Shown here: one piece after another, positions 13,601 through 15,467 of the stretch | How the letters are laid out: every line of letters begins with the position of its first letter | How positions within the stretch are numbered: the first letter of the stretch is position 1 | NCBI GenBank assembly: GCA_051008975.1 | Contig: JBPCXA010000215.1 | Span: forward strand, 1-15,467 | From: Persebacter sp051008975 | GTDB taxonomy: Bacteria; Pseudomonadota; Gammaproteobacteria; Tethybacterales; Persebacteraceae | DNA length: 15,467 nucleotides | Direction of reading: 5' to 3' | The notes under the pieces: model-generated | The model's input: the letters and a program-made list of their open reading frames with translations, nothing else | Database searches by the model: none | Told to the model about the DNA's origin: nothing | Translations under genes and position numbers: made by a program

Positions 13601-14764
13601 TCAGGAAATTTCGTATTTTTTAATAAAAGCGGCGTCCGGCGTTATGCCGATTCCCGGACGTTCCGGCGGCGACAGGCATCCGTCCTTCGCCGGAACTTCG
13701 CCGTCCGCGCAAAACGAATCCGCCGACAATTCGTCGCGAAATAAATTCGGGGTCGTGTCCAATTCCAGCATCGGAATCCACGACGGATGCATTCCGCCGG
13801 GCATGTCCGGCATCGCCGCCAGCAAATGAAGATTGACCGCGACCGCGACCGCCGAACCCCAGACATGATTCGCCACCGGCGTAAAATCGGCGTGCGCCAT
13901 CGCAAGCACTTTCAGATATTCGCTGATTCCGCCCAGTCCGCAAACTTCGGGCTGCGCGACATCCAGACACTTCGCCCGCAACAAATCGCGCCAGCCCCAG
14001 CGGGTGAATTCCGCCTCGCCGCCGGCGATGCGCGTGGACAACCGCTCGCGCAAAAAACGACAGCCGTCCCGGTCTTCGGGCGCGACCGGTTCTTCAAACC
14101 AATACACGCCCAAAGAATCCAACGCCCGCCCGACTTCCAGCGCGTCGGCGGCGGCATAGCAATGATTCGCGTCCACCATAAGACGCGCGGAATCCGACAG
14201 CGCGCCGCGCACCGATTCCGCCAATCGGATATCCTCCGACACGCCGAGACCGACTTTCATTTTTACCGCGCGAAAACCGCGCGATTCAATTTCCGCCGCC
14301 TCTTCGGCGAACGCGCGGGCGAGATCCTTCTCCCGCCGCAGCATCATTCCGTATCCGTATATCGGAATTCGTTCGCGGCACCGTCCGCCGACGAGTTTGT
14401 ACAGCGGCATTCCCGAAACTTTTCCGGCGATGTCCCACAGCGCGATGTCCACCCCCGACAGCGCCTGCACCGGCATTCCTTTTTGTCCGTGGTCGCGCAA
14501 AAGATTATAAACTTTGTGCCAAAGCCGCTCGCGATCCTCGGCGTTTTCGCCGACAATCATCGGCGCGATGACGCGCTCCACAATCGTCTTGTTCGCCAGC
14601 GCGACATTTCCCGGCCCGAAACACTCGCCCCAGCCGACAATTCCGTCGTCCGTCCGCACCTCCACCAAATGCGCCGTCCGCGCCGAATAATACTGCTGCG
14701 AATATCCCGCCTCCCGCGGAAGCGCGCAGGATAACACATGACTGCGGACGGACGCAATCCGCAT
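13601..14764 (-). CDS. Mandelate racemase/enolase-superfamily sugar-acid dehydratase candidate
   Basis: A 387-residue enolase-superfamily enzyme with an N-terminal capping domain (HLVEVRTDDGIVGWGECFG) and a barrel carrying the full mandelate-racemase subgroup set: Lys168-x-Lys170 (AVKMKVGLG), Asp198 and Asn200 (VDANHCY), metal ligands Glu224 (WFEEPV) and Glu250 (AGGEAEF), Asp268 (LDVAQPEVCGLGG), His300 (ANHVWGSA) and Glu334 (LELDTTPN). Such enzymes abstract the alpha proton of acid sugars, usually dehydrating them to 2-keto-3-deoxy acids. That would feed the KDG kinase and aldolase operon nearby. The exact sugar acid cannot be read off. The start ATG at 14764 overlaps the stop of a small upstream ORF (TGATG) and has no strong ribosome-binding site, suggesting coupled translation. 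Confidence 0.9.
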   Translation of the reverse strand: MRIASVRSHVLSCALPREAGYSQQYYSARTAHLVEVRTDDGIVGWGECFGPGNVALANKTIVERVIAPMIVGENAEDRERLWHKVYNLLRDHGQKGMPVQALSGVDIALWDIAGKVSGMPLYKLVGGRCRERIPIYGYGMMLRREKDLARAFAEEAAEIESRGFRAVKMKVGLGVSEDIRLAESVRGALSDSARLMVDANHCYAAADALEVGRALDSLGVYWFEEPVAPEDRDGCRFLRERLSTRIAGGEAEFTRWGWRDLLRAKCLDVAQPEVCGLGGISEYLKVLAMAHADFTPVANHVWGSAVAVAVNLHLLAAMPDMPGGMHPSWIPMLELDTTPNLFRDELSADSFCADGEVPAKDGCLSPPERPGIGITPDAAFIKKYEIS

Positions 14765-14838
14765 CACGCCGCTCGCGCCGCAAACACCGCCGCCGCCGCA
14801 AAAACCAAAACCGACAATATCCGTTTCATACTCCCCAT
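14764..14838 (-). CDS. Small leader-like ORF before the dehydratase
   Basis: A 24-codon frame from ATG 14838, with a second ATG at 14829 giving the 21-residue MKRILSVLVFAAAAVFAARA plus a final A. It looks like a bare signal peptide (KR, hydrophobic core, ARA-A) and stops at TGATG, sharing one base with the dehydratase start. It could be a coupling leader, a small membrane peptide, or a remnant. GGGGAG lies directly before the second ATG. Confidence 0.35.
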   Translation of the reverse strand: MGSMKRILSVLVFAAAAVFAARAA

Positions 14839-14843
14839 CTCCG

Positions 14844-14849
14844 AGTATA
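14844..14849 (-). promoter_or_regulatory. Putative -10 (TATACT) upstream of leader ORF and dehydratase
   Basis: GCGGTATACT on the minus strand would start transcription near 14837, essentially at the leader ORF. It lacks the TG of the other extended -10 sites and a clear -35. Confidence 0.35.
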
Positions 14850-14870
14850 CCGCAAAACAAGAGAGACGTC

Positions 14871-14940
14871 GCCATTCCGGCAAAAGAAACGCACCATTCC
14901 GGCAAAAAAGACGCGCCATTCCGGCGAAAGCCGGAATCTC
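14871..14940. repeat. Cluster of partial and full ATTCCGGC repeats
   Basis: Half-units CCATTCCGGCAAAA at 14872 and 14894 are followed by a full palindrome CATTCCGGCGAAAGCCGGAA with TCTC to 14940. They belong to the family seen at 5605-5741 and 8125-8227. Confidence 0.8.
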
Positions 14941-14970
14941 ATTCCCACCCTTGTCCCATTCCTGTCCCCC

Positions 14971-15075
14971 GTCCCATTCCTGCGAAGGCAGGAATCTCCG
15001 CCGCCGCATAGCGGCGAGTAATTGTACGTTTGTGCGCCTTCGGCGCGGAGATTCCGGCTTTCGCCGGAATGGCGG
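14971..15075. repeat. MITE-like palindromic element, second copy
   Basis: The left arm GTCCCATTCCTGCGAAGGCA (14971 onward) is identical over 31 bp to the arm at 5461. The core CGCCGCATAGCGGCGAGTAA and TTGTAC (15002-15027) matches the reverse complement of the first element's core with two mismatches in 26 bp. The right arm is the CCGGCTTTCGCCGG variant. Confidence 0.75.
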
Positions 15076-15104
15076 TGCTTTTAACATTTCAATTAATAAT
15101 ACAC

Positions 15105-15128
15105 CATTCCGGCGAAAGCCGGAATCTC
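15105..15128. repeat. Palindromic repeat unit
   Basis: CATTCCGGCGAAAGCCGGAA plus TCTC, inverted relative to the unit at 15047-15071 across 30-odd bp of A/T-rich DNA. This is the same paired layout as copies A and B. It ends 20 bp from the stop of the partial barrel gene and may serve as its terminator. Confidence 0.75.
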
Positions 15129-15147
15129 TGCCACCCGAAAAAAAATA

Positions 15148-15467
15148 CTACAAATCAATCCGCCATTCCGCCGAAATCGCCTTGTCCCCGCTTCGCGCAT
15201 TCCATTCCGCCGCCGCCGCAAAACCGCCGCCGTCATAATCCCGACCATAACCCGCCGTCCAAATGTGCGTCCGACGCTGCTTCAACGGTATCGCTGTCCG
15301 CACCGTCCGAATCGTCTGCTCTCTTTCGCCGAGAAACGCCTCGTAAAAATCGCCGTCCGCATGCGGATATTCCAATATCATCTCGCCGCCGCTTATACGC
15401 GTCTCCTCGCGCAACGCAAAATGCAAACGATCGCCGAACGAAAACATATCCGCATATTCCAAACCCG
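15148..15467 (-). CDS. C-terminal end of an outer-membrane beta-barrel (autotransporter-like) protein, partial
   Basis: About 106 codons of a gene that continues beyond the right edge; no start is in the window. The residues alternate in beta-strand fashion (FSFGDRLHFALREETRISGG, THIWTAGYGRDY, GFAAAAEWNAR, AISAEWRIDL). The GDRLHFALREETRISGG pattern recalls the last strands of autotransporter barrels attached to subtilase-type passengers, where a GxxLxFxxxxPxRxxxG segment is common. It ends in Leu after aromatic and basic residues. The passenger is out of view, so no function can be assigned. Confidence 0.6.
   Translation of the reverse strand, partial: GLEYADMFSFGDRLHFALREETRISGGEMILEYPHADGDFYEAFLGEREQTIRTVRTAIPLKQRRTHIWTAGYGRDYDGGGFAAAAEWNARSGDKAISAEWRIDL

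Noticed and set aside
13601..14905. Longer version of the dehydratase starting at 14905
   Set aside because: The extra N-terminal residues run through a repeat unit and the predicted promoter. The family N-terminus begins at MRIASV (14764).

Overview
The window reads as a protein-dense stretch of a Gram-negative proteobacterial chromosome. It encodes two outer-membrane type proteins ending in beta-strands, carries many dispersed short palindromic repeats, and has G/C-rich coding DNA with very GC-rich third positions. The mix (a DmdA-like methyltransferase, selD, sugar-acid enzymes, an orphan methylase, repeats and a long G tract near a surface gene) would fit a marine or host-associated gamma/alphaproteobacterium, for example an invertebrate symbiont. 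That assignment is inference, and no rRNA or tRNA marker is present.

Left block (6-5394, all minus strand). A two-gene unit encodes a BetI-like TetR repressor fused to a methylenetetrahydrofolate reductase domain, followed 25 bp later by a GcvT-family demethylase resembling DMSP demethylase (DmdA). The demethylase would load a substrate methyl group onto tetrahydrofolate. The reductase domain could oxidise the resulting 5-methyl-THF, and the TetR part could control the unit. Upstream lie a CBS-domain gene and a YbaK-type tRNA-editing gene that overlap at ATGA, then selD.

Middle block (5395-8385). Palindromic repeats flank a single plus-strand gene for a cysteine-rich, beta-barrel-ended surface protein. 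A 14-G tract sits between a well-supported upstream start (5946) and the long reading frame (6043-8103). This arrangement suggests phase variation or reinitiation control. Nearly identical composite repeats lie in direct orientation on both sides of the gene.

Right block. A tightly coupled plus-strand operon encodes an HpcH/HpaI aldolase, a KDG kinase-like PfkB enzyme, glucose-6-phosphate dehydrogenase and 6-phosphogluconolactonase, joined by ATGA overlaps. This is Entner-Doudoroff/sugar-acid type metabolism, with no Edd or classical Eda in view. A separately promoted adenine/N4-cytosine DNA methyltransferase with a degenerate HNH-like tail follows. It converges on a minus-strand enolase-superfamily sugar-acid dehydratase candidate that has a small leader ORF in front. 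More palindromic repeats separate this from the C-terminal end of a second beta-barrel (autotransporter-like) protein running off the right edge.

Several promoters share an extended -10 of the form TGnTATACT. The most notable items are the TetR-MTHFR fusion beside a DmdA-like enzyme, the poly-G switch in the surface gene, the repeat-flanked cassette, and the methylase-HNH fusion.
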